Notes: a model not told the origin generated them from the sequence alone. 64,000 bases of DNA from Alkalihalophilus pseudofirmus (GCF_029094545.1 NZ_CP117835.1:186001-250000); one strand, 5' to 3'. Counted from the first letter of the stretch, positions 26,619 through 35,896 are shown. Numbers and translations: made by a program.

Positions 26619-27273
26619 TACATTTATTCAATTGCTGCCAGAATTAAATAAAGCTTTTATTCAAACAGTCATTATGGTCGGAATCTCCCTTTCCATTGCT
26701 ATTCTTGTCGGCCTTCCGGTAGGAATTCTACTATATGTCACGGATAAAGGGTTATTTTTAGAAAATATATGGATCAAAAGCATCCTTGGACTGATTGTAA
26801 ACTTAATTCGCTCGATCCCATTTATTATCTTACTAGTCGCATTAATTCCATTAACACAAGCCATTGTAGGCGGTACAATTGGGCCGGTGGCAGCCTCTGT
26901 TTCTTTATCAGTAGCAGCGATTCCTTTCTTTGCAAGATTAGTAGAATCATCGATGCGGAAAATTGATAAGGGGGTAGTTGAAGCGGCTATATCAGTCGGA
27001 GCAAGCCCTTGGCTGATTATTAAAGATATTTTATTAACTGAAGCAAAACCAGGAATCGTACAAGGAATTACAATTACAACCATCAGTCTTATCGGATACT
27101 CTGCTATGGCCGGGGTTGTCGGCGGCGGCGGGATTGGTGACTTAGCCATTCGTTTTGGCTACTACCGTTATGATGAGGCTGTGATGTTTACAACCATTAT
27201 CATTTTAATTGTGCTCGTCCAGGTTATCCAATACACGGGTGACTTGATTGCAAAAACAATAGATAAGAGATGA
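26608..27273 (+). CDS. metI: Methionine ABC transporter permease MetI/MetP
   Basis: The 221-aa protein has five membrane helices and the MetI motif GVVEAAISVGASPWLIIKDI (EAA loop), then AMAGVVGGGGIGDLAIRFGYYRYD, diagnostic of D/L-methionine permeases. Its start lies within metN (11-nt overlap) behind GGTGGAGGTGATC. It forms the channel of the methionine importer. Confidence 0.95.
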   Translation: MTIDTFIQLLPELNKAFIQTVIMVGISLSIAILVGLPVGILLYVTDKGLFLENIWIKSILGLIVNLIRSIPFIILLVALIPLTQAIVGGTIGPVAASVSLSVAAIPFFARLVESSMRKIDKGVVEAAISVGASPWLIIKDILLTEAKPGIVQGITITTISLIGYSAMAGVVGGGGIGDLAIRFGYYRYDEAVMFTTIIILIVLVQVIQYTGDLIAKTIDKR

Positions 27274-27299
27274 AAATAGGAGAAAAGGGGAGATAAAAG

Positions 27300-28130
27300 A
27301 TGAAAAAATTAAAAACGGTATTACTATCAGCATTATTAGTAGGAGCACTAGCAGCGTGTGGTTCGGGGGAAACAGAGGAAACATCAGCTGCAGGGGAAGA
27401 TAAATCAAAAATCACATTTGGATCAACTGCCGGTCCATACAGTGATATGGTAAGTAAAGCCATCAAGCCTGTGTTAGAAGAAAAAGGATATGAAGTAGAA
27501 GTGGTAGAATTTAGTGATTATGTACAGCCAAACATTGCATTAAACAACGGTTCTATTGATGCGAACTTATTCCAGCATAAAATTTACATGGAGAACTTTG
27601 CTGAAGAAAATAATATGGAACTTTCAGAAGTGATTGTTGTGCCGACTGCACCAATGGGGATTTATTCTAATAAGTATGACTCTCTGGATGAAATTGAAGA
27701 AGGTACGCAAATTGCTATCCCAAATGACCCAACGAATGCTGCTCGTGCCTTTTTAATTCTTGAAGAAGAGGGATTAATCAAGGTCGACCCAGACGTGAAT
27801 CCACTCGTCATTTCAGAGCGTGATGTCATCGAAAACCCTAAAAATATTGTGTTCCAGCCAATTGAAGCAGGCCAGCTGCCACGAGCTGTAGATTCTGTAG
27901 ACTTATCAGCTGTACCAGGAAACTTTGCACTCTCAGCTAATATGGACCTTCTTGATGCACTAAAGCTCGAGACTATGCCTGATGAGTATAGAAACCGTGT
28001 CGTTGTAAGCACAGAAAATCTTGATCAGTCATTTGTTGAAGATATTAAAGAAGCTGTTGAATCGAGTGAATTTGAAGAAGTGATTGATAGTGAATTTGAA
28101 GGCTTTGGAAAACCAGAGTGGATGGAGTAA
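27300..28130 (+). CDS. metQ: Methionine-binding lipoprotein MetQ
   Basis: The 276-aa precursor has lipobox ALAAC and the NlpA/MetQ fold (KITFGSTAGPYSDMVSKAIKP, NGSIDANLFQHKIYMENF, ERDVIENPKNIVF). It captures methionine outside the membrane for MetNI. It is the third gene of the S-box-controlled operon, 26 nt after metI with a ribosome site GGGGAGAT. A terminator follows directly. Confidence 0.95.
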   Translation: MKKLKTVLLSALLVGALAACGSGETEETSAAGEDKSKITFGSTAGPYSDMVSKAIKPVLEEKGYEVEVVEFSDYVQPNIALNNGSIDANLFQHKIYMENFAEENNMELSEVIVVPTAPMGIYSNKYDSLDEIEEGTQIAIPNDPTNAARAFLILEEEGLIKVDPDVNPLVISERDVIENPKNIVFQPIEAGQLPRAVDSVDLSAVPGNFALSANMDLLDALKLETMPDEYRNRVVVSTENLDQSFVEDIKEAVESSEFEEVIDSEFEGFGKPEWME

Positions 28131-28141
28131 AAGTCACTTAG

Positions 28142-28170
28142 AGAAGGCGCTGTAATCAGCGTCTTTTTTG
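28142..28170 (+). terminator. Terminator of the metNIQ operon
   Basis: The stem GGCGCTG / CAGCGTC (one G-T pair) is followed by TTTTTTG. Confidence 0.8.
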
Positions 28171-28189
28171 ATTATAGAGAGAGGTGAAG

Positions 28190-28270
28190 ATGAGTACTAT
28201 ACAATTTGAAGTTAGTGGTGCATATCTCTTTACACCGGGGATCAATAAGTTTAAACAAACGTTTAATTAA
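28190..28270 (+). CDS. Possible 26-aa peptide
   Basis: ATG at 28190 has a fair ribosome site (GAGAGGTGAAG) and gives MSTIQFEVSGAYLFTPGINK followed by six more residues before TAA. No family is recognised. It lies behind the metQ terminator with no obvious promoter. It could be a remnant of a longer gene or an unused ORF. Confidence 0.25.
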   Translation: MSTIQFEVSGAYLFTPGINKFKQTFN

Positions 28271-28301
28271 TAGAAGTTGAACTATCCATTACAGGGGGAG
28301 C

Positions 28302-28370
28302 ATGATGAAGGAAAAGAGTCATACCCTTACACAGCGAGCAATAAGAAAGCTGACTTATGAAATAACATAA
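28302..28370 (+). CDS. Possible 22-aa peptide
   Basis: ATG at 28302 follows AGGGGGAGC and encodes a short basic peptide (MMKEKSHTLTQRAIRKLTYE and two more residues). Its 3' end is built into the next terminator hairpin. The ribosome site is good but nothing else supports translation. Confidence 0.22.
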   Translation: MMKEKSHTLTQRAIRKLTYEIT

Positions 28371-28383
28371 GTCAGCTTTTCTA
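28346..28383. terminator. Bidirectional terminator before the peptide-binding protein gene
   Basis: Arms AAAGCTGACTTATG / CATAAGTCAGCTTTT surround a 6-nt loop, between the plus-strand small ORFs and the minus-strand SBP gene. Confidence 0.85.
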
Positions 28384-28387
28384 CACT

Positions 28388-29992
28388 TTAACGATTCAAT
28401 TCTACATCACGTAAGAATAAAGTTGTACTTGGGAACTGCCAGAATCCTTCTACATCATCACGCACACCTGCGATAATTTCAGGGAAGTAAAGGTAGGCAT
28501 ATGGAGATTCTGCAGCTAGTTCATTTTGCGCAGCCTCATAGAAATCTAGGCGTTCCTGATCATCAGTTGCCTCACGTGCTTGTTGTAATAAGGAGTCAAT
28601 TTCTTCGTTATCAATAAATGAACGGTTGCCAGCAGGACCTTTGTTAGCTGAGTGGAAGACTGGATATAATCCGTAGTCGCCATCAAGTGTAACGGTACCC
28701 CAGCTGCCTAAGAACAGCTCAGATTGGCCTTGGCCTGCACGTTCTAAATACGTACCGAATTCATAGGTGTCAATTTCAATGTCTACCCCAATTTCAGCAA
28801 GTTGATATTGCAGAGCTTGTGCAAGATCTTGGCGTTCACGATCATCGTCAGTCAAAATGGTTGTTTGGAAACCATCAGGGAAACCAGCTTCAGCTAAGAG
28901 TTCTTTTGCTTGTTCAGGATCATGCTCAATACGGTCAATATCATCACTGTATCCGAATACATCCGGCGCAATTGGTCCGTCTGCAATGACTCCAGTGCCA
29001 TCTAACACCCCATCAATTAATGCTTGCTTATCTACAGCCATATGAAGAGCACGTCTTACATTTACATCGTCAAATGGCTCTACTTCAGTATTGAATCCTA
29101 GGTAAACCATACGCGTTGAGTTTGATTGTTGTACAGACGTTTCAGCACCATTTTCTACTCGTGAAACATCACTTGGGTTTACAGGAAATATGATGTCCAC
29201 GCCGCCAGTTTCAAGCTCGGCAATACGCGTTAAATCTTCTGGGATAACGGTGAAGGTGACAGAGTCAACTTTCGCTTTTTCCTCATGCCAGTAGTCCTCA
29301 TTTTTTACTAAAGTGACAGATTGTCCAGGGCTGCGTTCTTCAAATTTAAAGTACCCTGTACCAGCTGGTGCTTCATTGACAGTAGAGAAAGGCTGTCCGC
29401 CGTTTTCCATTGCCTCATATGAAGCTTCAATTGATTCTAGGCTGATAATGCTTCCGCCTGGGTGAGCAAGATGTGCAGGCAGAGAGGCGAATGGGAATTC
29501 CGTTTCAATATGTACCGTATACTCATCTTCTACTGTGACATCCGTAATCATCCCAAATAAGAAAGAGACAGGAGAGGCCACTTCTGAATCACGAACACGA
29601 TCTAAGTTCGCTTTAACTACCTCTGCATTTAAGTCAGAACCGTCATGAAATGTAACACCTTGACGGATCTTAGCTTCCCACGTCGTGTCATCAATCTGCT
29701 CAAAGCTTTCTGCTAAAGCAGGTTGAATGGTAAGGTCTGTTTCCATATGTACGAGTCGGTCATAAATTGTTGAGTTAATAGAGTTTGACACATTCTCGTT
29801 GGCACCATGAGGATCAAGTGAGACAGGGTCTGACATAACGGCTACTTTCAGATCGCCTCCTCCTGTACTTTCTCCTGTTTCTCCTCCATCACTAGAAGGA
29901 TCATTAGAGGGTTCACTGCTGCAAGCAACTAGCCCTGCGCTTAGTACCGATAAAATGGCTGCAGACTTCAAAAATTTTGATAGTTTCTTCAT
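28388..29992 (-). CDS. Family-5 (peptide/glutathione/nickel type) substrate-binding lipoprotein, orphan
   Basis: The 534-aa precursor has a lipobox LVAC, a Ser/Gly/Glu linker and the SBP_bac_5 fold (PVSLDPHGANENVSNSINSTIYDRLV, WEAKIRQGVTFHDGSDLNAEVV, RRALHMAVDKQALIDGVLDG). By family it binds oligopeptides, glutathione or similar ligands for a Dpp/Opp-type transporter. No permease or ATPase gene is adjacent, so it must use a transporter encoded elsewhere. Long upstream A/T-rich DNA probably carries its promoter. Confidence 0.88.
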   Translation of the reverse strand: MKKLSKFLKSAAILSVLSAGLVACSSEPSNDPSSDGGETGESTGGGDLKVAVMSDPVSLDPHGANENVSNSINSTIYDRLVHMETDLTIQPALAESFEQIDDTTWEAKIRQGVTFHDGSDLNAEVVKANLDRVRDSEVASPVSFLFGMITDVTVEDEYTVHIETEFPFASLPAHLAHPGGSIISLESIEASYEAMENGGQPFSTVNEAPAGTGYFKFEERSPGQSVTLVKNEDYWHEEKAKVDSVTFTVIPEDLTRIAELETGGVDIIFPVNPSDVSRVENGAETSVQQSNSTRMVYLGFNTEVEPFDDVNVRRALHMAVDKQALIDGVLDGTGVIADGPIAPDVFGYSDDIDRIEHDPEQAKELLAEAGFPDGFQTTILTDDDRERQDLAQALQYQLAEIGVDIEIDTYEFGTYLERAGQGQSELFLGSWGTVTLDGDYGLYPVFHSANKGPAGNRSFIDNEEIDSLLQQAREATDDQERLDFYEAAQNELAAESPYAYLYFPEIIAGVRDDVEGFWQFPSTTLFLRDVELNR

Positions 29993-30549
29993 GATTAATC
30001 TCCTCTCAGATGAATTAAATAGACAATAACCTACTAAACCTACAAGTAATTGCTAAGAAAACTATAGCTTAATAATGTAGATAAAGTCAATTTAGTATTT
30101 TCAAAATAATAAATTTTCTAACAAATTAGCGCACAAAAACTGATCTCTCTATTAATTTCGACATGTTTCACGGGAAACATGTCAATTAAATTGTAATGAC
30201 TATCAATTCAAGTAGATATATGTTGAAGGATTCTTCTACCACACAAAAGGGATTCAAAAGATCTTTCTGGAATGTTTCATAAGTGAAGACGACAACAAAT
30301 GTTTAAAGATTGAGAGATAACCTTACATTAATACGAAAAACAGGCTAGCTGCGTGGTAGGATAACGCTCAAGGAAATGTGCTTTTTACAAAATGATAAAC
30401 AAAAGTATTCAAGGGTTTAACACTTTGTATGATGTATTTGTCCTGACTCACACGTAGAATTAATATTGAAGTCAAACTATTCTAATAATTTCGGTGTGGA
30501 TCATTTTACTTATTGTGAAATAACTTAACTTTGCTTAGGGGGAATTAAG
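29993..30549. other. 557-bp intergenic region before the pyrimidine cluster
   Basis: There is no ORF with coding character in either direction. It holds the minus-strand promoter region of the peptide-binding protein, a near-perfect palindrome at 30160-30183 (own entry), and the unassigned promoter of the pyrimidine operon, where PucR may bind. A clear sigma-A promoter was not found. Confidence 0.6.
30160..30183. promoter_or_regulatory. parS-like / Noc-site-like palindrome
   Basis: GACATGTTTC-ACGG-GAAACATGTC has perfect 10-bp arms. Its core TGTTTCACGGGAAACA (30164-30179) differs from the ParB site parS (TGTTTCACGTGAAACA) at one base. The changed half gives CGGGAAA, as in the Noc site (ATTTCCCGGGAAAT). 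It lies between genes and has no T run, so it is not a terminator. Confidence 0.6.
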
Positions 30550-31440
30550 ATGTCAGATCACGTAAAAATTGGACTAATTCAAGCCTCAAATGATGTACAC
30601 GGCGATGAGCCAGTAGCGGTTCATAAAGAGAAAGCCATTGAAAAGCATATTAAGTTAATTCGTGAAGCTAAAGCAAAGGGTGCTCAAATCATATGTCTGC
30701 AGGAAATATTCTACGGCCCGTACTTCTGTTCTGAACAGAAAACAAAATGGTATGAGGTGGCAGAAGAAATTCCGAATGGCCCGACTACACGATTGTTTCA
30801 AGATTTAGCAAAGGAACTTGAAATTGTTATTGTTCTTCCAATCTATGAGCGGGAAGGCATTGCTACTTACTATAATACAGCTGCAGTGATCGATGCGGAC
30901 GGTTCTTATTTAGGTAAATACCGCAAACAGCATATTCCTCATGTAGGTGTCGGGGAAGAGGGTTACGGTTTCTGGGAGAAGTATTACTTTAAGCCAGGGA
31001 ATATGGGTTACCCAGTCTTTGATACAGCTTATGCAAAAGTTGGGGTTTACATTTGTTATGACCGTCATTTCCCAGAAGGTGCTAGATTACTAGGCTTGAA
31101 CGGGGCAGAGATTGTCTTTAATCCATCAGCAACTGTTGCTGGTTTATCTGAATACTTATGGAAGCTAGAGCAGCCAGCTCACGCTGTTGCAAATGGCTAT
31201 TATTTAGGTGCCATCAACCGTGTCGGAATGGAAGCGCCATGGAATATGGGCGAGTTCTACGGACAGTCCTATCTAGTAAACCCTCGCGGACAAATGGTTG
31301 CTGTTGCAAGTCGTGATCAAGATGAGGTCATTATTGGTGAAATGGACAAGAAAATGATTCGAGAAGTACGCGATACATGGCAGTTTTACAGAGACCGCAG
31401 ACCAGAGACATATGATGATATGACGGCTCTTCTCCCTTAA
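30550..31440 (+). CDS. Beta-ureidopropionase / N-carbamoyl-beta-alanine amidohydrolase (nitrilase family)
   Basis: The 296-aa nitrilase-superfamily enzyme has the triad Glu52 (CLQEIFYGPYF), Lys126 (YRKQHIPH) and Cys169 (YICYDRHFPEG). Close text such as GFWEKYYFKPGN and EPAHA-like ordering are typical of N-carbamoyl-beta-alanine/D-amino acid amidohydrolases. It catalyses step three of reductive pyrimidine breakdown, releasing CO2, NH3 and beta-alanine. It is the first gene of the cluster with PreT, PreA and dihydropyrimidinase. TTAGGGGGAATTAAG precedes the ATG. Confidence 0.9.
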   Translation: MSDHVKIGLIQASNDVHGDEPVAVHKEKAIEKHIKLIREAKAKGAQIICLQEIFYGPYFCSEQKTKWYEVAEEIPNGPTTRLFQDLAKELEIVIVLPIYEREGIATYYNTAAVIDADGSYLGKYRKQHIPHVGVGEEGYGFWEKYYFKPGNMGYPVFDTAYAKVGVYICYDRHFPEGARLLGLNGAEIVFNPSATVAGLSEYLWKLEQPAHAVANGYYLGAINRVGMEAPWNMGEFYGQSYLVNPRGQMVAVASRDQDEVIIGEMDKKMIREVRDTWQFYRDRRPETYDDMTALLP

Positions 31441-31452
31441 AAAATAACATAA

Positions 31453-31493
31453 AAGCGTTCTGCATATGATCGTAGCTCATGCAGAACGCTTCC
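31453..31493 (+). repeat. Intercistronic hairpin between ureidopropionase gene and preT
   Basis: Perfect 13-bp arms AAGCGTTCTGCAT / ATGCAGAACGCTT lie between two same-direction genes. No T run follows, so it may be an mRNA-stabilising or weak attenuating structure. Confidence 0.6.
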
Positions 31494-31529
31494 ATCTTAA
31501 CTAGTTTAGATATTAAAGGAGGTCTTTCA

Positions 31530-32903
31530 TTGAGTGAGCAACGTTTAATGTTAACGGTAGAAGACTTAGAAAAGCAGTTTCAAGAGGCTCATCCTGGACT
31601 AACAAATAGAGAAGCAGTTGAAGAAGCAAACCGCTGTTTATTTTGCTATGACGCACCCTGTATTACCGCTTGTCCGACAAGTATAGATATTCCTAAATTC
31701 ATTAAGAAAATCTCCTCTGGGAATATGTTGGGATCTGCTAAAACGATTATGACGGCAAACCCAGTCGGTGCAAGCTGTTCACGTGTATGTCCAACAGAGG
31801 AGCTCTGTGAAGGGGCATGTGTCCTAAACCATTCTACTAAGCCGATTATGATTGGCGATTTGCAAAGGTATGCAACTGATTGGGCAATGAAAAATGAACA
31901 AGTTCTCTTTAAAGCCGGAAAGAAGAACGGAAAAACGGTTGCGATTGTTGGAGGGGGTCCTGCCGGCTTATCAGCTGCTCGTGAACTAGCTCTTATCGGG
32001 TATGATGTCACGATTTATGAAGCTGAAAAAGAAGCGGGCGGGCTGAATACCTATGGCATCGTTTCTTTCCGCTTACCACAGCGCGTGTCATTCTGGGAAG
32101 TAGATCAAGTAAAGAGTCTTGATGTAAAGATTAAAACGAATACGCGAATTGGAGAAGATGTTCCTGTATCAGAGCTGGTAGCCAATTATGATGCGGTTGT
32201 CCTTGCGATTGGAATGTCTAAGGTGCCGGATTTAGGAATAGAGGGTGAAGAGCTAGATGGTGTTCATGATGCGATTGACTTTGTTAAAGCAACGAAATCA
32301 GGCCAGCTGACAGAAGAGTACATCGGTAAAAAAGTAGTGGTCATCGGTGCTGGAAACACAGCGGTGGATGGTGCGACATGTTCTGTTCGTCTTGGCGCAG
32401 AAAACGTTAAAATCCTCTACCGCAGAACACTGGCAGAAATGACGGCTTATGATTTTGAATATGAATTTGCAAAGCAAGATGGAGTCGAATTCCGCTGGTT
32501 AACTGCTCCTAAGCGTATTATCGGTGATGAGAACGGTAAAGTGAAAGCGATCGAGTGCATCAAAATGGAACTGGGTGAACCGAGTGAAGATGGTCGAAGA
32601 AGACCAGTACCTGTAGAAGGGTCTGAGTTTACGTTAGAAGTTGATGCGGTGATTAAGGCAATCGGCCAGACTCGCTATATTGACTTAATCGAGCAGTTTG
32701 GATTAGAGCATGACGGCGGAGTTGTAAAGGTAAATATGGAAGACTTTACGACATCGAACGAAAAAGTCTTTGCATGTGGTGATGTGATCTTCGGTAAAGG
32801 TCAAGGAGAAGCAATGGTTGTAACAGCGGCAGAACAAGGAAAACAGACAGCATATGCGCTGCACCAAAAACTATCTAAAAACATGCAGGAAGAATCGGCT
32901 TAA
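31530..32903 (+). CDS. preT: NAD-dependent dihydropyrimidine dehydrogenase, subunit PreT
   Basis: The 457-aa protein has N-terminal Fe-S ligands (CLFCYDAPCITACP and CSRVCPTEELCEGAC), then FAD-binding GGGPAGLSAARE and an NAD(P)-binding VVIGAGNTAVD segment, as in GltD and the N-terminal half of mammalian DPD. It passes electrons from NAD(P)H to PreA, which reduces uracil or thymine. The start is TTG 31530, 6-7 nt after AAAGGAGG; the upstream ATG 31479 lies in the hairpin and is rejected. Confidence 0.92.
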   Translation: MSEQRLMLTVEDLEKQFQEAHPGLTNREAVEEANRCLFCYDAPCITACPTSIDIPKFIKKISSGNMLGSAKTIMTANPVGASCSRVCPTEELCEGACVLNHSTKPIMIGDLQRYATDWAMKNEQVLFKAGKKNGKTVAIVGGGPAGLSAARELALIGYDVTIYEAEKEAGGLNTYGIVSFRLPQRVSFWEVDQVKSLDVKIKTNTRIGEDVPVSELVANYDAVVLAIGMSKVPDLGIEGEELDGVHDAIDFVKATKSGQLTEEYIGKKVVVIGAGNTAVDGATCSVRLGAENVKILYRRTLAEMTAYDFEYEFAKQDGVEFRWLTAPKRIIGDENGKVKAIECIKMELGEPSEDGRRRPVPVEGSEFTLEVDAVIKAIGQTRYIDLIEQFGLEHDGGVVKVNMEDFTTSNEKVFACGDVIFGKGQGEAMVVTAAEQGKQTAYALHQKLSKNMQEESA

Positions 32904-32927
32904 CCCAAATTACGAGGAGGTAGTTGA

Positions 32928-34214
32928 ATGGCTGACTTACGAATTGACTTTGCAGGAATTAAATCCCCGAATCCTTTTTGGCTGGCATCCGCGCCGCCAA
33001 CAAACTCAGGCTATCAAGTGCAGCGTGCCTTTGAAGCAGGGTGGGGCGGAGCTGTATGGAAGACACTAGGCGACCCTATATTAAATGTATCCTCACGCTT
33101 TGCAGCCGTAAGTTTTAACGGGCAAAAGGTTGCTGGCTTTAACAATATCGAGTTAATTACAGACCGTCCGCTAGAAGTAAATTTAAAAGAAATCTATGAA
33201 ACAAAGAAACGTTTCCCGGATCATGTGATTATTGCCTCACTCATGGTAGAGCCGCGGCAAGAGGCGTGGCATGAGATTGTCAAACGAGTAGAAGATGTTG
33301 GAGTAGATGGACTTGAGTTGAATTTCGGCTGTCCGCACGGGATGGCTGAGCGGGGGATGGGTGCTGCATCGGGGCAGGTTCCTGAACTCGTTGAAAAGCA
33401 GACGTATTGGGCAAAAGAAGTTGCCCAAACTCCTGTTATTGTTAAGCTTACACCAAATATTACAGATATCACTGTAACGGCAGAAGCAGCTGTTCAAGGC
33501 GGGGCAGATGCGGTTAGTATGATTAATACGATTAACAGTTTGGCGGGAGTTGATATTGATTCATGGAATACAGTTCCCCATGTTGCCGGCAAGGGAGCGC
33601 ACGGCGGCTATTGCGGTCCGGCAGTAAAACCGATTGCGCTGAACATGGTTGCTGAATGTGCGCGTAACCCGCATGTTAATGTACCGATCTCAGGGATGGG
33701 CGGTGTCTCCAACTGGGAAAATGCGGTTGAATTTATGCTGATGGGGGCAACAGGCGTTCAAGTGTGTACAGCTGCGATGCACCACGGCTTTAGAATTGTA
33801 GAGGATATGTTAGATGGACTGAATAATTACCTTGATGAAAAAGGTATTGAATCAGTTATGGATATTGTCGGAAAATCGGTGACCAATTACTCGGATTGGG
33901 GCAACCTTGATCTGAATTATAAAGTCGTTGCACAAATTAATAATGATGTTTGTATCAATTGTAATAAATGCCACATTGCCTGTGAGGATACCTCTCACCA
34001 ATGTATTGATATGTTAAAGGATGACCAAGGAAACGACATCTTAAAAGTTCGCGAGGATGATTGCGTAGGCTGCAACCTATGTTCGATCGTGTGTCCAGTT
34101 GATGGAGCCATTGATATGGTTGAGCTGAAAAATGAGCTGCCTGCCATGACATGGAATGAACGTCAAGCAGCAATCGGGGCAGCGGGTAACTGCAGTATCC
34201 CAACTGTAAAATAA
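32928..34214 (+). CDS. preA: NAD-dependent dihydropyrimidine dehydrogenase, subunit PreA
   Basis: The 428-aa protein has a DHOD-like FMN barrel (LASAPPTNSGYQV, LELNFGCPHGMAERGMG, PVIVKLTPNITDI) followed by two C-terminal 4Fe-4S clusters (CINCNKCHIAC and CVGCNLCSIVCP). With PreT it reduces uracil/thymine to the dihydro form. At the place where mammalian DPD has the acid Cys671 (GLACGQ), this protein reads GAASGQ with Ser148. It is 24 nt behind preT with ACGAGGAGG. Confidence 0.92.
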   Translation: MADLRIDFAGIKSPNPFWLASAPPTNSGYQVQRAFEAGWGGAVWKTLGDPILNVSSRFAAVSFNGQKVAGFNNIELITDRPLEVNLKEIYETKKRFPDHVIIASLMVEPRQEAWHEIVKRVEDVGVDGLELNFGCPHGMAERGMGAASGQVPELVEKQTYWAKEVAQTPVIVKLTPNITDITVTAEAAVQGGADAVSMINTINSLAGVDIDSWNTVPHVAGKGAHGGYCGPAVKPIALNMVAECARNPHVNVPISGMGGVSNWENAVEFMLMGATGVQVCTAAMHHGFRIVEDMLDGLNNYLDEKGIESVMDIVGKSVTNYSDWGNLDLNYKVVAQINNDVCINCNKCHIACEDTSHQCIDMLKDDQGNDILKVREDDCVGCNLCSIVCPVDGAIDMVELKNELPAMTWNERQAAIGAAGNCSIPTVK

Positions 34215-34292
34215 CAGGCTCATCATGTTGAGTTGACACATACAAGAAACATGAACGAATAAAAGTGAAGAAGGTCAAAGGAGGACTAACGA

Positions 34293-35711
34293 ATGAAGAA
34301 GTTGATTAAAAACGGCACGGTTGTAACGGCATCTGAAACGTATGAAGCCGACCTTCTTATTGAAGACGGGAAGATTGCAGCGATCGGTTCAAATCTTTCG
34401 GCAAATGGGGCTGAAACAGTAGATGCTAAAGGATGTTATGTGTTTCCGGGCGGAATTGATCCGCACACGCATTTAGAAATGCCGTTTGGCGGCACTGTTT
34501 CAAAGGATGATTTTGAATCTGGCACAATTGCTGCAGCTTACGGCGGAACGACGACAGTCATCGATTTTTGCTTGACGAAAAAGGGAGAGCCAATGCAGTC
34601 ATCCATTGATGAATGGCACGCAAAATCCAAGGACAAAGCAGTGATTGATTACGGTTTCCATTTAATGATTGGTGAAATAAATGATGACGTATTACAAGAG
34701 ATCCCGAGAGTGATTTCTGATGAGGGAATCACTTCATTCAAAGTCTTCATGGCTTATAAAAATGTTTTCCAAGCTGATGATGAAACACTTTTCAGAACAC
34801 TTGTTACGGCAAAAGAGCTGGGCGGTTTAGTCATGGTCCATGCTGAGAATGGGGATGTAATTGATTATTTAACGAAACAAGCGATTGAAAAAGGGCAGAC
34901 AGATCCTATTTATCATGCGCTGACCAGACCACCGGAAGTGGAAGGAGAAGCAACAGGCAGAGCTGCTCAATTAACAGGTCTTGCTGATTCACAGCTGTAT
35001 GTTGTGCATGTATCATGCAGCGATGCTGTCGAGAAAATTGCGGAAGCTAGACGTAAAGGCTTTGATGTGTGGGGCGAAACATGTCCACAATATTTAGTTC
35101 TCGATCAAACGGCATTAGAGAAGCCTAATTTTGAAGGGGCGAAGTATGTGTGGTCACCGCCACTAAGAGAGAAGCACCACCAAGATGTGTTGTGGAATGC
35201 TCTTAAAAACGGGGACTTACAAACGCTCGGCTCAGATCAATGTTCGTTTGACTTTAAAGGACAAAAGGAACTAGGAAGAGGTGATTTTACAAAAATACCG
35301 AATGGCGGTCCGATTATTGAAGACCGTGTAAGCATCCTCTATTCGGAGGGGGTAACAAAAGGGCGGATCTCGTTAAATCAATTTGTTGATATCACTTCTA
35401 CTCGTATTGCTAAGTTATTTGGTCTCTATCCACAAAAGGGGACGATTGCGATCGGTGCGGACGCGGATCTTGTCTTGTTTGACCCAACGGTTGAGCGTAC
35501 AATTTCGGCTGATACCCATCATATGGCGGTCGATTATAACGCCTTTGAAGGAATGAAAGTAACAGGGGAAGCTGTTTCTGTCTTATCTAGAGGGGAGTTT
35601 GTTATTCGAGATAAGCAATTTGTCGGATCTCCTGGTACAGGAAAATATGTGAAGAGAGCTAAATACGGTCAAACACTGACCGCTAATGCAGATGAAGTGA
35701 TATCTAAATAA
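34293..35711 (+). CDS. Dihydropyrimidinase (D-hydantoinase)
   Basis: The 472-aa cyclic amidohydrolase has metal ligands His58 and His60 (GGIDPHTHLEMPFGG), carboxylated Lys150 (TSFKVFMAYKN), and further HAENGD, VVHVSC and SDQCSF motifs. It opens dihydrouracil to N-carbamoyl-beta-alanine, the substrate of the ureidopropionase. Such enzymes are the D-hydantoinases of alkaliphilic and thermophilic bacilli. CAAAGGAGG precedes the ATG. Same-strand position with preTA supports a common operon. Confidence 0.95.
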   Translation: MKKLIKNGTVVTASETYEADLLIEDGKIAAIGSNLSANGAETVDAKGCYVFPGGIDPHTHLEMPFGGTVSKDDFESGTIAAAYGGTTTVIDFCLTKKGEPMQSSIDEWHAKSKDKAVIDYGFHLMIGEINDDVLQEIPRVISDEGITSFKVFMAYKNVFQADDETLFRTLVTAKELGGLVMVHAENGDVIDYLTKQAIEKGQTDPIYHALTRPPEVEGEATGRAAQLTGLADSQLYVVHVSCSDAVEKIAEARRKGFDVWGETCPQYLVLDQTALEKPNFEGAKYVWSPPLREKHHQDVLWNALKNGDLQTLGSDQCSFDFKGQKELGRGDFTKIPNGGPIIEDRVSILYSEGVTKGRISLNQFVDITSTRIAKLFGLYPQKGTIAIGADADLVLFDPTVERTISADTHHMAVDYNAFEGMKVTGEAVSVLSRGEFVIRDKQFVGSPGTGKYVKRAKYGQTLTANADEVISK

Positions 35712-35896
35712 CAAATGAAAAGCGAGCTGCCGCCAGAAGCATTCTATATAGAGAAGCTGGGGAGAGGGAAGCCAGTCACGCATGAACCTTTCTAAAATGA
35801 TCGTCCATTTATCATAAGATCAACCTACCTGATAATGGCGCGGTTTAACAAAAGTATGACTGCTAGGTTACTAGCACATAAGAGGGGGATCACGTG

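Noticed and set aside
30164-30179. Calling the palindrome a terminator
   Set aside because: There is no T tract on either strand, and it is not placed just behind a gene end.
31479-31529. Upstream ATG start for preT
   Set aside because: It lies in the 3' arm of a hairpin and has no ribosome site. TTG 31530 has AAAGGAGG at proper spacing.
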